The notes under the pieces were generated by a model that was not told the DNA's origin, made no database searches, and saw only the letters and a list, made by a program, of their open reading frames with translations. Shown here piece by piece: positions 33,257-42,314 of a stretch of DNA of 64,000 bases. The stretch is taken from assembly GCA_041397865.1 (NCBI GenBank), contig JAWKVT010000001.1:372001-436000 (forward strand). The letters run 5' to 3'. Every line of letters starts with the position of its first letter. The first letter of the stretch is position 1. This DNA comes from TMED27 sp041397865. Its GTDB lineage: Bacteria; Pseudomonadota; Alphaproteobacteria; Micavibrionales; Micavibrionaceae. The position numbers were made by a program, and so were the translations under genes.

Positions 33257-35380
33257 TTAAAACTTTGCACGGATACCGGCATAAAAGGTGCGCGGCAAAC
33301 CTGGCCTGTACTCAATATCCGGATCCCCCACCTGATTACTGGTATAGGTGGAATACAGCTTGTCCGTCACGTTCATCACCCGGCCATAAAGCTGTACGCT
33401 CTCGGTCAGGTCATGACTGGCCCGCAGGTTAAACAGGTTGTGGCCCGGATAATCCTGCGTGTTGGTTTCATCTGTATAGTATTCGCCGACATGCTCCCAT
33501 TCTGCCTCGAAAGTCGTATCTTTCAAATAAGACGGGCGGTATTGAATGGCCGCATTTCCCAAAGTGCGCGGGGCCTTGCCCACATCCTTTCCGGCATAGT
33601 TGATCTGGGTTGTAGGGAAGCCGTAGAGCGCCGTGAAGTCTTTATATTCCTGATTGGAAAAGCTCCATGCTGTGCGGAACCCCCATTCCGGCGTAATATC
33701 TCCATCCAGGGCGATCTCAATGCCCTGATGCTCGGTTTCCCCAGCATTAGTGACTTTCCGGTCACCCGATACCGTGTCAATATAGCTCACGATATCGTCT
33801 TTGACGATCATGTGATAGACAGCAGCATCGTAATTCAGCCAGCCAAACCATTGCCCCCGTGCCCCGATTTCAAAGCTGTCTGTCTGGATGGGGTCAAGTT
33901 CGGTCGTGTTGGTTGATGAACCCGAACGGAACAATTCCCCAACAGACGGAACCCGGAAAGAGTGACGATAGTTCGCATAGAGATCATGATCCTTCGCCAG
34001 ATCATAAATCGCGCCAAGCTTGGGCGAAAAACTGTCAAAGGATAAATCCTGTGAGTCCGGGCGAAGATGCGTAAATCCCCCAAACCCTGCCTGCGTTTCG
34101 GCCACGCTTGCATCCAGATTATCCGTATAATCGACATTGAAGTAATCATAGCGCAGCCCCCCTGTCAGACGGACTTTGGACAAAGCTTGCCATTCGCCAT
34201 GTACATAAGGCGAAATGGAAAACTGGTCGGCATCAAAATCGTAGTTCGTCCGGCCTGTTTCATCCGTATCGACAAAGATGTTGCCATTCTGCGTAACGCT
34301 CAAGCGCTTTTCTTCATAGGTGGACGGCGAATAATCAATATCTACTCCAGTGATGATTTCCGCATTGCTATCCGGCAACTTGCGGCGATATTTAGCCAGA
34401 ATGCCGTAAGACTGGAACTGGTAATCCCGGTCATTCGGGTCGTAAGTCAGCATCCAACTCGGCATCAAAAGCATCCGATTATCCCGGAAGAACGGTGTTA
34501 CGGTGAAGAGGTTCACATTATCCGGCTCGTAAGCGATTTCAGTGGAGGCGCGCAAGGCATCCACTTCCCGGCGGCCCACATCATTGTTATAGAAGTTGAG
34601 TTTTGGGTTATTGTGGTAATCATCGGCTTCCAGTCCCGACACGCCGCTTTGATCGACATGCGTGTATGAGAGGATGGTTTTCAGGGACGTATTATCGCCG
34701 ACAAAACCATCCAGCCGCCCGGTGGTCGAGTAACGGCTGTACTCCGACTCATCGCGGTAACCATCATTATCCGTGATATTGGCATCAATCCGAAAGCCTG
34801 CGCTTTCGGAGATCGGGGCGCCGCCCGTGGCTAGCAAGCGTTTCCAGCCATAGGAGCCATATTCCGGATTTACTTCAAACTCAGCTTCTGCCGGGCTTGG
34901 CTTGGTGATGGAGTTAATAATTCCGCCGATAGAGTCACTCCCATAAAGCGCCGATCCCGGTCCCTTAATAATCTCAATCCGGTCGGCCTGCGGCACATTG
35001 ATCTCATACAATGCATTATGGTTGAAAAGCCCTGTCGGACGGGTTGGAATACCATCTTCCAGATACAGATAAACCCCGCCTGTCGTGATGGGCTGGCGGA
35101 TGGCTGTCATGTGACCTTCCCCGCCCAGATTGTTGATATGAACTCCCGCCGTGCGGTTCAGCACTTCGGATGGATGCGCAGGTGAGACAAATTCAATCTC
35201 TTCGCCTTGGGTGACTTCCACGGCCTCCGGCACTTCGCTTTTGGATTTTTCTTCACGGGTGGCGGTTACAACAATTGTGTCCAGCGTGGTTTTCGGTGTT
35301 TCCGCAAGCGCTAAGCCCCCGGATAATATGGTCGTTACAGACAGTGCGCCCAAAAGGTACGCGTATTTTGATTTCAGCAT
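33257..35380 (-). CDS. TonB-dependent outer-membrane receptor
   Basis: 707 residues. Signal peptide (LLGALSVTTILSGGLALA), TonB-box-like DTIVVTATREE, plug domain (EAVEVTQGEEIEFVSPAHPS to GSALYGSDSIGGIINSITKP, about 45-160), then a 22-strand barrel ending in the C-terminal aromatic motif TFYAGIRAKF. The LNRTAGVHI and GIPTRPTG motifs are typical of siderophore or haem receptors; the ligand cannot be read from sequence. It heads the operon receptor, PepSY protein, tonB, a self-contained iron-acquisition cassette. Confidence 0.92.
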   Translation of the reverse strand: MLKSKYAYLLGALSVTTILSGGLALAETPKTTLDTIVVTATREEKSKSEVPEAVEVTQGEEIEFVSPAHPSEVLNRTAGVHINNLGGEGHMTAIRQPITTGGVYLYLEDGIPTRPTGLFNHNALYEINVPQADRIEIIKGPGSALYGSDSIGGIINSITKPSPAEAEFEVNPEYGSYGWKRLLATGGAPISESAGFRIDANITDNDGYRDESEYSRYSTTGRLDGFVGDNTSLKTILSYTHVDQSGVSGLEADDYHNNPKLNFYNNDVGRREVDALRASTEIAYEPDNVNLFTVTPFFRDNRMLLMPSWMLTYDPNDRDYQFQSYGILAKYRRKLPDSNAEIITGVDIDYSPSTYEEKRLSVTQNGNIFVDTDETGRTNYDFDADQFSISPYVHGEWQALSKVRLTGGLRYDYFNVDYTDNLDASVAETQAGFGGFTHLRPDSQDLSFDSFSPKLGAIYDLAKDHDLYANYRHSFRVPSVGELFRSGSSTNTTELDPIQTDSFEIGARGQWFGWLNYDAAVYHMIVKDDIVSYIDTVSGDRKVTNAGETEHQGIEIALDGDITPEWGFRTAWSFSNQEYKDFTALYGFPTTQINYAGKDVGKAPRTLGNAAIQYRPSYLKDTTFEAEWEHVGEYYTDETNTQDYPGHNLFNLRASHDLTESVQLYGRVMNVTDKLYSTYTSNQVGDPDIEYRPGLPRTFYAGIRAKF

Positions 35381-35467
35381 ATCAGCCTCTTTCTTATGAA
35401 TATTGTTATGCCGGATACAGCCTCATTAACAGGCCGTCCGGACAGGTATCAGAATGTTTTTGAAAGA

Positions 35468-35911
35468 TCAGGCTGAATAAGGTGGGGCTCTGCTTTGATA
35501 GGCATAGGCCGAAAAACGGCTTTGAAGCACATCGTCAGAGAAGTTCAGACGTGCTTGCTGTTTTTCTGTGATGGTATAGGTAAAAATAACCTGTGTAGCT
35601 GGCAAAAAATCTTTTGTCGCATGAGCCGCGATATAACAAAGTGGGCATTCATAGTGCTGTTTTTCACCCGGCCCAGGATGCTTGCCTTGTTTCTGCTCCA
35701 GTTCCTCCCATGTGACCCACTTAAATCCATCCGCCGTACAGATAAGTATTTTTTCGCCGAATAAAGCACTTTTCTCGATTTTTTGAGCAGCTTGAGCAGA
35801 TGAGGGATTATAAACGGCGGCAAATGGCAAAAGAATGTTTACAAAAAATGCAAACAGCGTCAGCAATAGTAGTGATCTTTTCCGCGCATTATATTCCATG
35901 CCGGTATTCAT
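35468..35911 (-). CDS. DUF2946-like small secreted or membrane protein
   Basis: About 147 residues from the ATG at 35911 (other starts at 35935 TTG and 35899 ATG are possible; none has a clear ribosome site). A hydrophobic N-terminal segment (LLLLTLFAFFVNILLPFAAV) is followed by HYECPLCYIAAH (CxxC plus His, about residue 100) and a C-terminal FSAYAYQSRAPPYSA. The CPxC motif and the terminal RAPP are characteristic of DUF2946 proteins, usually found beside TonB receptors or copper and iron genes. Probably part of the metal-uptake cassette; a metal-binding role is inference. Confidence 0.7.
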   Translation of the reverse strand: MNTGMEYNARKRSLLLLTLFAFFVNILLPFAAVYNPSSAQAAQKIEKSALFGEKILICTADGFKWVTWEELEQKQGKHPGPGEKQHYECPLCYIAAHATKDFLPATQVIFTYTITEKQQARLNFSDDVLQSRFSAYAYQSRAPPYSA

Positions 35912-36041
35912 AAGACTTTTTACTTTTTCAAACAAGGGGAAGAAATTTTGGCAGATACAAACTTCCCCCCTCCCCTTTTATAAAAAACATACTTAGGCTA
36001 CATTAAGAACCAGGAATAACAAATTTTTTAATGCTCAATAT

Positions 36042-38219
36042 ATGCGCCGTTTCTTGTTATCAGTATCCCTGCTTGCTCTACTTTCCTCTCCTGCGTGGGC
36101 TGGAGAGGAACTGAAAGGGCGTGTGGAAACGAACTGGCGCTACGGTTCGGAGCGCTCAATCCTGATGACCGAATTCTGGGTGCCGTTTGCCCAAAGCGAA
36201 GATAGCGTGCTTTACGGTGATATTCGTATGATGGGAGACGATCAGGATAACCGCGAGGGCAATCTTGGGGTAGGCTACCGAAAAATTATAGAATTTAATG
36301 AGTTTAAAGGCTTGGCAGGTGTTCACGGCTGGCTGGACAGACGAATTACAGAACGCGGTTCAAAATTCCATCAGCTAACGGTCGGCACAGAATGGCTTGG
36401 TAAGCACGTTGATCTGCGCCTCAATGGCTATCTTCCACTGTCTAATGAGAAAGAATACACCATTCCCAATGCGAACCCACAAGCACCGGAATTGGCCGGG
36501 ACAGGAATACTCGTCGATACCAATGGAACATTGCTGGAGGAGCCGCAACACGGCTTTGATCTTGAACTGGGGTTTGAGCTAGGGCCGTACTCCGATTTTT
36601 TAAAAGATCATACAGATTCGTTTCGTGTCTATGGGGGAGCCTATTACTTTGATGGAGACAATACCGAGCGCCTTACAGGTTGGAGAACACGTTTTACAAC
36701 TGATATTACTGAAAATATCCAGCTGGGTGCGCGGTTTCAGCGTGATGATGAGCGGGGAAGTCAAGGATTTCTGGAGGCCACCTTCCGCTTTCCCTTCGGG
36801 CATAAGAAAAGCTACCGCCGTGAAGGATTGCACGCCCGTCTGGATGAAAGTCCGGAACGTGACATTGATATTGTAAGCGCTACCGCTGTAACCGACACAG
36901 GGAGCCGTATAACGGTTCTTAATACAACAACCGGAGAAGCCCAAAAGGTTTTGCATGTTGATAACACAGCCGCAGGCGGCGGAGACGGAAGCGCGGAAAC
37001 CCCATTTAACACGCTCGCAGACGCACAAGCAGCTTCCGCAGCGCATAATATTATTTACGTACATACAGGCGATGGAACAAGCACCAACCAAAATCAAGGC
37101 ATCCTACTGAACAAAACTGGTCAACAGCTTATCGGGAACGGCGTAGATTTCCTTTATGATGGCTCGCGTTTTACAACCGCGAACGGGCAATCTCCGGTTG
37201 GTTCAACCGTTCTAGTCGCCGCCGGAACTGCACCTGTGATTACAAATGGTGCTGGGCATGGTATTACAATTACATCGGATGATGTAACCGTTACGGGTTT
37301 AACAGTTGACGGCGCAACCAGCCGCGGCGTAAACGTTAACAATGCCAATAACCTGACCTTAAAAAATATAACGCTTCAAAATAATACGGGCGATGGAATT
37401 AGTGCATATTATGATAGTGCAGGCGTCACGAATACCGTAACCCTTAATAGTATCACGACGGATAATAACGGCGGTAAGGGACAGAGTTTCTACGTGGATG
37501 CAAGCGCAGTTCTTGATCTGTCTATTCTTGATAGTGTTTCTTCGAATAACGGCTCTAACGCGATAAACCTTGTCGCAACGAGTGCCGCACAAATAGATGC
37601 GGAGATAGACAATCTCTCTTCTGATAATGATGCAAGCAGAAGCTTATATTTTGTCACACAGAATACAGCCTCTCTGACCGCCAATGTGACAAGCAGCACA
37701 CTCCGCAACAATGTTACAGGCCCGGCGCGGGGTATTCAGGTTCAAACGGCGCAAACCTCAACAGCCGATATTACTGTCGAAGATACTATTATCCGGGATA
37801 TGGGGAACCGAGGATTTTATATAATCTCCAGTGATGGCAGTACAGCCAATATACAGCTCCAAAACTCCCAAATATTGAACAATGGTGCTGAAGGTTTTCG
37901 TCTCGATCAGACGGGGTCCACACAATCGTCTGTTTTGCTTCAGGGCAATACGATCACAGGAAACGCATTCCGAGCGCTCTTCCTGAACGATGATTCCACC
38001 GGAACGGCCACCGTTGATGCAGGTGGCGGCATTTTGGGGAGTACAGGGCAAAACCAAATCCACTCAAGTACATTCGAAGAAGTTTTTGTTGATCTGGATG
38101 GTGGTAATCTGGACGCACAAAATAACTGGTGGGGTGTTCCGACCGGCTTGGCTCCGGCTGAGCAAACTTTAAACGACGGAACGATTGACGCCTCAAACTT
38201 TTTAACCTCTGCTCCATAA
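36042..38219 (+). CDS. inverse autotransporter with C-terminal beta-helix passenger
   Basis: 725 residues. Signal peptide (FLLSVSLLALLSSPAWA), then an intimin/invasin-type inverse autotransporter barrel at the N-terminus (RVETNWRYGSERSILMTEFW, NLGVGYRKI, FKGLAGVHGWLDRR, GFDLELGFELG, FRVYGGAYYFDGD, FLEATFRFPFG) to about residue 270. The rest is a right-handed parallel beta-helix (VDNTAAGGGDGSAETPFNTL, then many LTLKNITLQNNTGDGIS-like coils). Inverse autotransporters export the C-terminal passenger to the cell surface for adhesion. There are no bacterial Ig-like domains; the passenger is a pectate-lyase-like solenoid instead. It lies beside the iron cassette within the IS-bounded block. Confidence 0.88.
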   Translation: MRRFLLSVSLLALLSSPAWAGEELKGRVETNWRYGSERSILMTEFWVPFAQSEDSVLYGDIRMMGDDQDNREGNLGVGYRKIIEFNEFKGLAGVHGWLDRRITERGSKFHQLTVGTEWLGKHVDLRLNGYLPLSNEKEYTIPNANPQAPELAGTGILVDTNGTLLEEPQHGFDLELGFELGPYSDFLKDHTDSFRVYGGAYYFDGDNTERLTGWRTRFTTDITENIQLGARFQRDDERGSQGFLEATFRFPFGHKKSYRREGLHARLDESPERDIDIVSATAVTDTGSRITVLNTTTGEAQKVLHVDNTAAGGGDGSAETPFNTLADAQAASAAHNIIYVHTGDGTSTNQNQGILLNKTGQQLIGNGVDFLYDGSRFTTANGQSPVGSTVLVAAGTAPVITNGAGHGITITSDDVTVTGLTVDGATSRGVNVNNANNLTLKNITLQNNTGDGISAYYDSAGVTNTVTLNSITTDNNGGKGQSFYVDASAVLDLSILDSVSSNNGSNAINLVATSAAQIDAEIDNLSSDNDASRSLYFVTQNTASLTANVTSSTLRNNVTGPARGIQVQTAQTSTADITVEDTIIRDMGNRGFYIISSDGSTANIQLQNSQILNNGAEGFRLDQTGSTQSSVLLQGNTITGNAFRALFLNDDSTGTATVDAGGGILGSTGQNQIHSSTFEEVFVDLDGGNLDAQNNWWGVPTGLAPAEQTLNDGTIDASNFLTSAP

Positions 38220-38290
38220 AAAATGTCAACAAAACCACTAATTTTCTGAATAGTTTTAAAATATGTTTGACAGAATATTATTAGAGATCT

Positions 38291-39412
38291 TAGAGTAATA
38301 GATGGGGCACTGTCTATCCCCAAACGCGAAAAACGTTTATTTCCAATGCATACAGGAAAGGACATTTTTGTAAATGGGACAGAAAAAACATCACACTCAC
38401 CTCTCGCTTGAAGAACGCAGACAGATTTATTTGATGCTTGGCAGGAAAATGTCAGCAGTCGAGATTGCCAAGAAGCTTGGTCGTCATCATTCAACAATCT
38501 ACCGCGAGATCAATCGGAATATGTATTTTGAAGAAGATGATCACAAAATGAACGGTTATTATCCGCTCAATGCTCAAGAATATTATCGGCGCAGACGTCA
38601 GAGTTTACAGTTGTTTCGGCGGTATCCTGATTTGAAAGTCTTCGTGATCGAGAAAATCCAAGAATATTGGTCACCAGATCAAATTGCTGGATATTTGAAG
38701 GATTTGGGTGTTCAGATGTTCTATGCCTGTGCAGAAACGATTTATCGCTTTATTTATAGTCCTGAAGGCAAAGAACTGAGGCTTTACAGCTATCTGTTCA
38801 AAGGTCGTAAAAAACAGACGCAGAGCTTATAGTCGCAAACCACGCGGTAATCGCGTGCCGGAAGAATTTGGTATTAAGTTCAGACCTGAAATCATCGGAA
38901 CGCGCGAAACTTACGGTCATTGGGAAGGTGATTTAATGATCTTCGCGCGCAAAGAAGGCTCAAAATCCAATGTCACCAGCCTAATTGAACGAAAAAGCCG
39001 TTATACGCTTCTAGCTAAAAATGATAATCGCAAGCCCAATGCAGTAGCCAGAACCATTATTGATAAGCTCAATGATTTGCCGGATGACATGACACAGACC
39101 ATGACGTTTGATCGTGGGTTTGAATTTATGTCCTATCCCCTGCTTCGCAAGAAATTGGGTATGAATACATACTTCTGCGATCCACAAGCGCCGTGGCAGA
39201 AAGGTGCAGTTGAGTGTAATAACAATCGCATCAGGCGTTTCCTGCCGCGAGAAATCGATCTGGATAGTGTTACTGACAAAGATTTACAACGAATTGAAAA
39301 TATCATGAACAATACACCGCGCCGATGTTTGGGATATAAAACGCCAAGAGAGGTGTTTTATAGTAAAATTTAGAGTATCATCGATATGATGATGCTCCTT
39401 GAACTTACTCTA
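38291..39412 (+). mobile_element. IS30-family element
   Basis: Imperfect terminal inverted repeats bracket the transposase: TAGAGTAATAGATGGGGCA at 38291 and, on the other strand from 39412, TAGAGTAAGTTCAAGGAGCA. The outer eight bases are identical. The total of 1,122 bp fits IS30 elements. The transposase is frameshifted, so this copy is probably not autonomous. Confidence 0.65.
38374..39373 (+). pseudogene. frameshifted IS30-family transposase
   Basis: The first part (38374-38832) has the IS30 helix-turn-helix (HLSLEERRQIYLMLG, AVEIAKKLGRHHSTIYREI) and WSPDQIAGYLK. The frame is lost near 38809-38822, after a run of six A's, before SRKPRGNRVPEEFG. The second part (38855-39373) holds the whole DDE core: YGHWEGDLMI, MTFDRGFEF and WQKGAVECNNNRIRRFLP. 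Normally this is one protein of about 330 residues. Confidence 0.85.
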
Positions 39413-39919
39413 CCGTCCAAAATTAGAAAAATTGTTCGCATTCTTAAGCAAGAGAATGCTCTCAATAAAAAAGCACTGAGATCAATCTATAAGTATCAAC
39501 TCTTTTTGCTGGTTTTCATATCAGCTTATATTGCAATTTTTTATGGCTCAGAAGTGAACGTAGGACTATTTCTGTTTTTATTATTTTTGCTTTGGGCCGT
39601 TTGGCACACTTTTTGGAAGCTCGGAAAAAATTTTATCTCTTGCTATACGCTTGGAGAAGAAATTTCAGGAGAGATTGTAGAGTACAAAACAAATACATTT
39701 TTACTGTTTGAGATATTCGATTTCCGCATCAAATATAAATATTCTTACAAGGATGAACAATACGAAGGTGACACAGGGGTAATTACAGGATTTTTAAAAG
39801 ACGGTTCAGGATATTACCCAGGTCAAAAAATATCCGTTTATGTTGATAAAGATGACCCTCAAAGAAGCGCTCCTTATACAGATAAGCTATACAAACTTTT
39901 TGGTTTAAGAAGTAAATAA
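39386..39919 (+). CDS. DUF3592-like membrane protein
   Basis: 177 residues: two adjacent membrane helices (YQLFLLVFISAYIAIFYG, LFLFLLFLLWAVWHTFW) followed by a soluble beta domain (EEISGEIVEYKTNTFLLFEI, IKYKYSYKDEQYEGDTG, YYPGQKISVYVDKDDPQ) as in DUF3592 proteins. Its only ATGs (39386-39394) lie inside the right inverted repeat of the IS30 element, so the native 5' end may have been replaced and the reading frame could now depend on the IS. It ends within a strong terminator hairpin. Confidence 0.65.
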   Translation: MMMLLELTLPSKIRKIVRILKQENALNKKALRSIYKYQLFLLVFISAYIAIFYGSEVNVGLFLFLLFLLWAVWHTFWKLGKNFISCYTLGEEISGEIVEYKTNTFLLFEIFDFRIKYKYSYKDEQYEGDTGVITGFLKDGSGYYPGQKISVYVDKDDPQRSAPYTDKLYKLFGLRSK

Positions 39920-39946
39920 CCCGCCTCATGAGGCGAGTTATTTACT
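39911..39946. terminator. strong bidirectional hairpin after DUF3592 gene
   Basis: AGTAAATAAC (39911-39920) pairs with GTTATTTACT (39937-39946) and encloses the palindrome CGCCTCATGAGGCG (39922-39935), with one mismatch between the stems. It contains the TAA stop of the DUF3592-like gene. Long GC core with AT flanks: a terminator able to work in both directions. Confidence 0.8.
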
Positions 39947-40080
39947 TCTATCCTTCAACGTTCTACCATCAGCTATCGTTTCTTCGCATTTGGATTAGAG
40001 ATGTCATGCGACACATGGAAAATCTGCCCTTTTTGGCTAAGATTTCCTTCTGTCAAAACTATTATAAAGGAGAAATGATA

Positions 40081-41127
40081 ATGAAACACTATGTCGGTTT
40101 AGACGTATCCCAAGAAGAAACTCATATTTGCGTGATTGATGAAGATGATCGTAAAGTTTGGCAAGGCAAATGTCTGTCAACGCCGGAAGCTATCGGAAAC
40201 TTAATTGAAAAACATGCGCCCAATGCTGTCAAGATTGGTTTAGAGACAGGGAATTTATCAACGTTCCTGTGGCATGGACTGAATGATGTGGGCTTACCAG
40301 TGATTTGCATTGATGCATATCACGCGCATGGTGTTCTGAAATTACGGATGAACAAAACAGACAAGAATGACGCACACGGTCTTACGCAGATTATGCGCTC
40401 TGGCTGGTTCAAGGCTGTGAAGGTCAAAAGCTTCGCCAGCCATGAGATACGGGCATTATATCGTGCCAGAAGCAGTCTGGTTAGCATGAGATCGGATGTT
40501 GTAAACCAGATACGCGGCTGCCTGCGGGTATTTGGCATTTTTATCAAAGGCATTGCCGGTGTCGGTTTTGAAAAGCGCGTTCAGGAAATCATTGATGAAA
40601 GCGGCACGCTCGCCGCCCCTATTCAGGCGCAACTTACAGTGTTGCAAACGATAAAAAAGGAAATCGAAGAGCTGGATGAGCTGGTGTTGGATCATTCCTG
40701 GGCATGTCCATCTTGCAGGGCTTTGATGACGATACCCGGCGTTGGGCCGATGACAGCGGCGCATTTTGTTCTGGCTGTTGATGATGTTGAGCGATTCAAA
40801 AAATCAAAGAGCGTGGCAGCCTATTTCGGATTAACGCCGAAACGCTATCAATCCGGTGACATGGACTTTAACGGACGTATCTCGAAACGTGGCAACAGGA
40901 TTGTGCGGCATCACTTGTATGAAGCGGCCAATATTCTGATGACCCGTGTCAAAAAGCCCTCGGCTTTGCAGGAATGGGGTTTGAGGATTGCTAAGCGCAG
41001 CGGTATGAAAAAAGCCCGTGTCGCTGTGGCGCGAAAATTATCGGTGATAATGCACCAGATGTTGCTGACAGGTGAATGTTTTGTTCCCTACCCCGAACCA
41101 AATTACGGAGTTCCAGTGCATGCGTAA
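40081..41127 (+). CDS. IS110-family DEDD recombinase, copy B
   Basis: 348 residues from the ATG at 40081, preceded by AAAGGAG; a longer upstream frame from 39928 has no support. Same domains as copy A: VGLDVSQEETHICVID, IGLETGNLSTFLW, NKTDKNDAHGLTQIM, IPGVGPMTAAHFVLA, and RYQSGDMDFNGRISKRGNR with the candidate Ser. The C-terminal tails differ (EPNYGVPVHA here, AHQEISVHA in copy A). Intact and probably functional. Confidence 0.93.
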   Translation: MKHYVGLDVSQEETHICVIDEDDRKVWQGKCLSTPEAIGNLIEKHAPNAVKIGLETGNLSTFLWHGLNDVGLPVICIDAYHAHGVLKLRMNKTDKNDAHGLTQIMRSGWFKAVKVKSFASHEIRALYRARSSLVSMRSDVVNQIRGCLRVFGIFIKGIAGVGFEKRVQEIIDESGTLAAPIQAQLTVLQTIKKEIEELDELVLDHSWACPSCRALMTIPGVGPMTAAHFVLAVDDVERFKKSKSVAAYFGLTPKRYQSGDMDFNGRISKRGNRIVRHHLYEAANILMTRVKKPSALQEWGLRIAKRSGMKKARVAVARKLSVIMHQMLLTGECFVPYPEPNYGVPVHA

Positions 41128-41141
41128 GATTTAAAATAATG

Positions 41142-41383
41142 GAGTTTGCGATCCTTTAACTCGTCCAAAAAGGATTGCCTGTGTCCCGTGCCGGGACGAA
41201 GGCGATCGGTGAAACCCGAGATTATTGCTGCAGCGAACGGTTCTTTTTGTGCTGGACACGCGAGAAGACTGATTGCGGATCACTCTTTAGGGAAGCCGAA
41301 TACTTTGGTACGCTAACATGTGGCAGAAAACCTGACCACGAAGAGATCTATGATACCGGCAATGACACGGCAATGTGAAATGG
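41142..41383 (+). ncRNA. candidate IS110 guide (bridge/seek) RNA, copy B
   Basis: Counterpart of 30596-30844. Hairpin 1 is ATCCTTT/AAAGGAT (41151-41157 with 41169-41175) with loop changes relative to copy A; hairpin 2, GTCCCG-TGC-CGGGAC (41183-41197), is identical. Blocks GAAGGCGATCGGTG, TGATTGCGGATCAC, CGCTAACATGTGGC and GACCACGAAGAGA are kept, while the stretches between them differ. No plausible protein is encoded. Confidence 0.6.
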
Positions 41384-41418
41384 ATGGTTGTTTTAGTGGA
41401 AAGCTGATAAAATGAAGA

Positions 41419-42240
41419 ATGCGCTTGATTGTTTTAATTCTAATTCTCTTGTTTTCTGGGCCTCTTGCTTATGCTGAAACGCAATACAAAGCTCTGACTG
41501 ATGGAAGCTACGAATTTCCTAGAGACTGTAAAAAAGCATTTGATGAGTTTGAACGCCTTAGAAGCACAGATTTTGAAAGTCAAATTTCTGATCTTGAAGA
41601 AGAAAAAACAGACAAACTAAGCGAGGAACTCGGCTATGCTTTATTGGCAACCTTTGTTCTTGGTAATTATGTCGACGACTGTGCAGACATTGATCCACGC
41701 TATTACGATCATGAAGATTTGTTATGTCGTGCGACGTTGACTAACCCTAGAATAGCTAAATTTTATGAGCTTATTAAGGACAATAAAGATGTATACACAA
41801 GAGAACATTCGTATTGCGATAAGGCTTTTAAAAAAGATAATTTCCGTTTGTTCTTTCATATATTCTATGACTTTGCAGCGGGTGTGCATGGTAATAGGAG
41901 TTATTCAAAGGCATTGTTATATTTAGATAAGGCAATTGAAAAAGATCCAGTAAAAGGCCAAGAGCTTTTATTCTTTGCGGTACCTTTGCATAGATACGGC
42001 GGCTACGGTTTAAAAAAAGATGAGACTAAAGCGTTTTCAATTTTGCAAGAGTTATCTAATGCGAAAGATAATGAAAACCTTATGGTCGTGTCATCGTGTG
42101 AATTAAGTCTGTATTATCGAAACGGAATAGGAACAGAAATAGATATTGATAAAGCCGATGAACTTTTAGCTTTGTACAAGAAATACGAGCCAAGCAAAGA
42201 ATGTCAGTTTGCAAAATTTGATTTTTTGTTGGGAAAATAG
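41419..42240 (+). CDS. secreted Sel1/TPR-like protein
   Basis: 273 residues with a signal peptide (LIVLILILLFSGPLAYA). The mature part has cysteine-containing segments (CADIDPRYYDHEDLLC) and, from about residue 165, Sel1/TPR-like helices (YSKALLYLDKAIEKDPVKG, ETKAFSILQELSNAKDNEN, DIDKADELLALYKKYEP). It begins 8 bp after the conserved tail of IS110 copy B, so its own promoter may have been displaced by the insertion. AT-rich like other accessory genes here. Function unknown; such repeats mediate protein binding in the periplasm. Confidence 0.65.
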   Translation: MRLIVLILILLFSGPLAYAETQYKALTDGSYEFPRDCKKAFDEFERLRSTDFESQISDLEEEKTDKLSEELGYALLATFVLGNYVDDCADIDPRYYDHEDLLCRATLTNPRIAKFYELIKDNKDVYTREHSYCDKAFKKDNFRLFFHIFYDFAAGVHGNRSYSKALLYLDKAIEKDPVKGQELLFFAVPLHRYGGYGLKKDETKAFSILQELSNAKDNENLMVVSSCELSLYYRNGIGTEIDIDKADELLALYKKYEPSKECQFAKFDFLLGK

Positions 42241-42314
42241 TCAATGCAATGACGTTATTTAGAAAAGATATTGCATAATTCTATTAGAGAACTTTTATCT
42301 ATAAGGCCGCACCA

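Larger units (their letters stand above)
40040..41411 (+). mobile_element. IS110-family element copy B (ends approximate)
   Basis: Same organisation and orientation as copy A: short conserved leader (AAACTATTA, then AAGGAG), recombinase at 40081-41127, and a conserved non-coding tail up to GCTGATAAA (41403-41411). Exact ends are not resolved. With copy A it brackets the 29.5-41.4 kb accessory block in direct orientation. Confidence 0.6.

Noticed and set aside
39928..40080. N-terminal extension of IS110 copy B recombinase
   Set aside because: The extension lies in flanking DNA and the terminator hairpin; the ATG at 40081 has a strong ribosome site and matches copy A.
41175..41378. 67-codon frame after IS110 copy B
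   Set aside because: It lies wholly inside the conserved non-coding segment and is not conserved as a frame in copy A.
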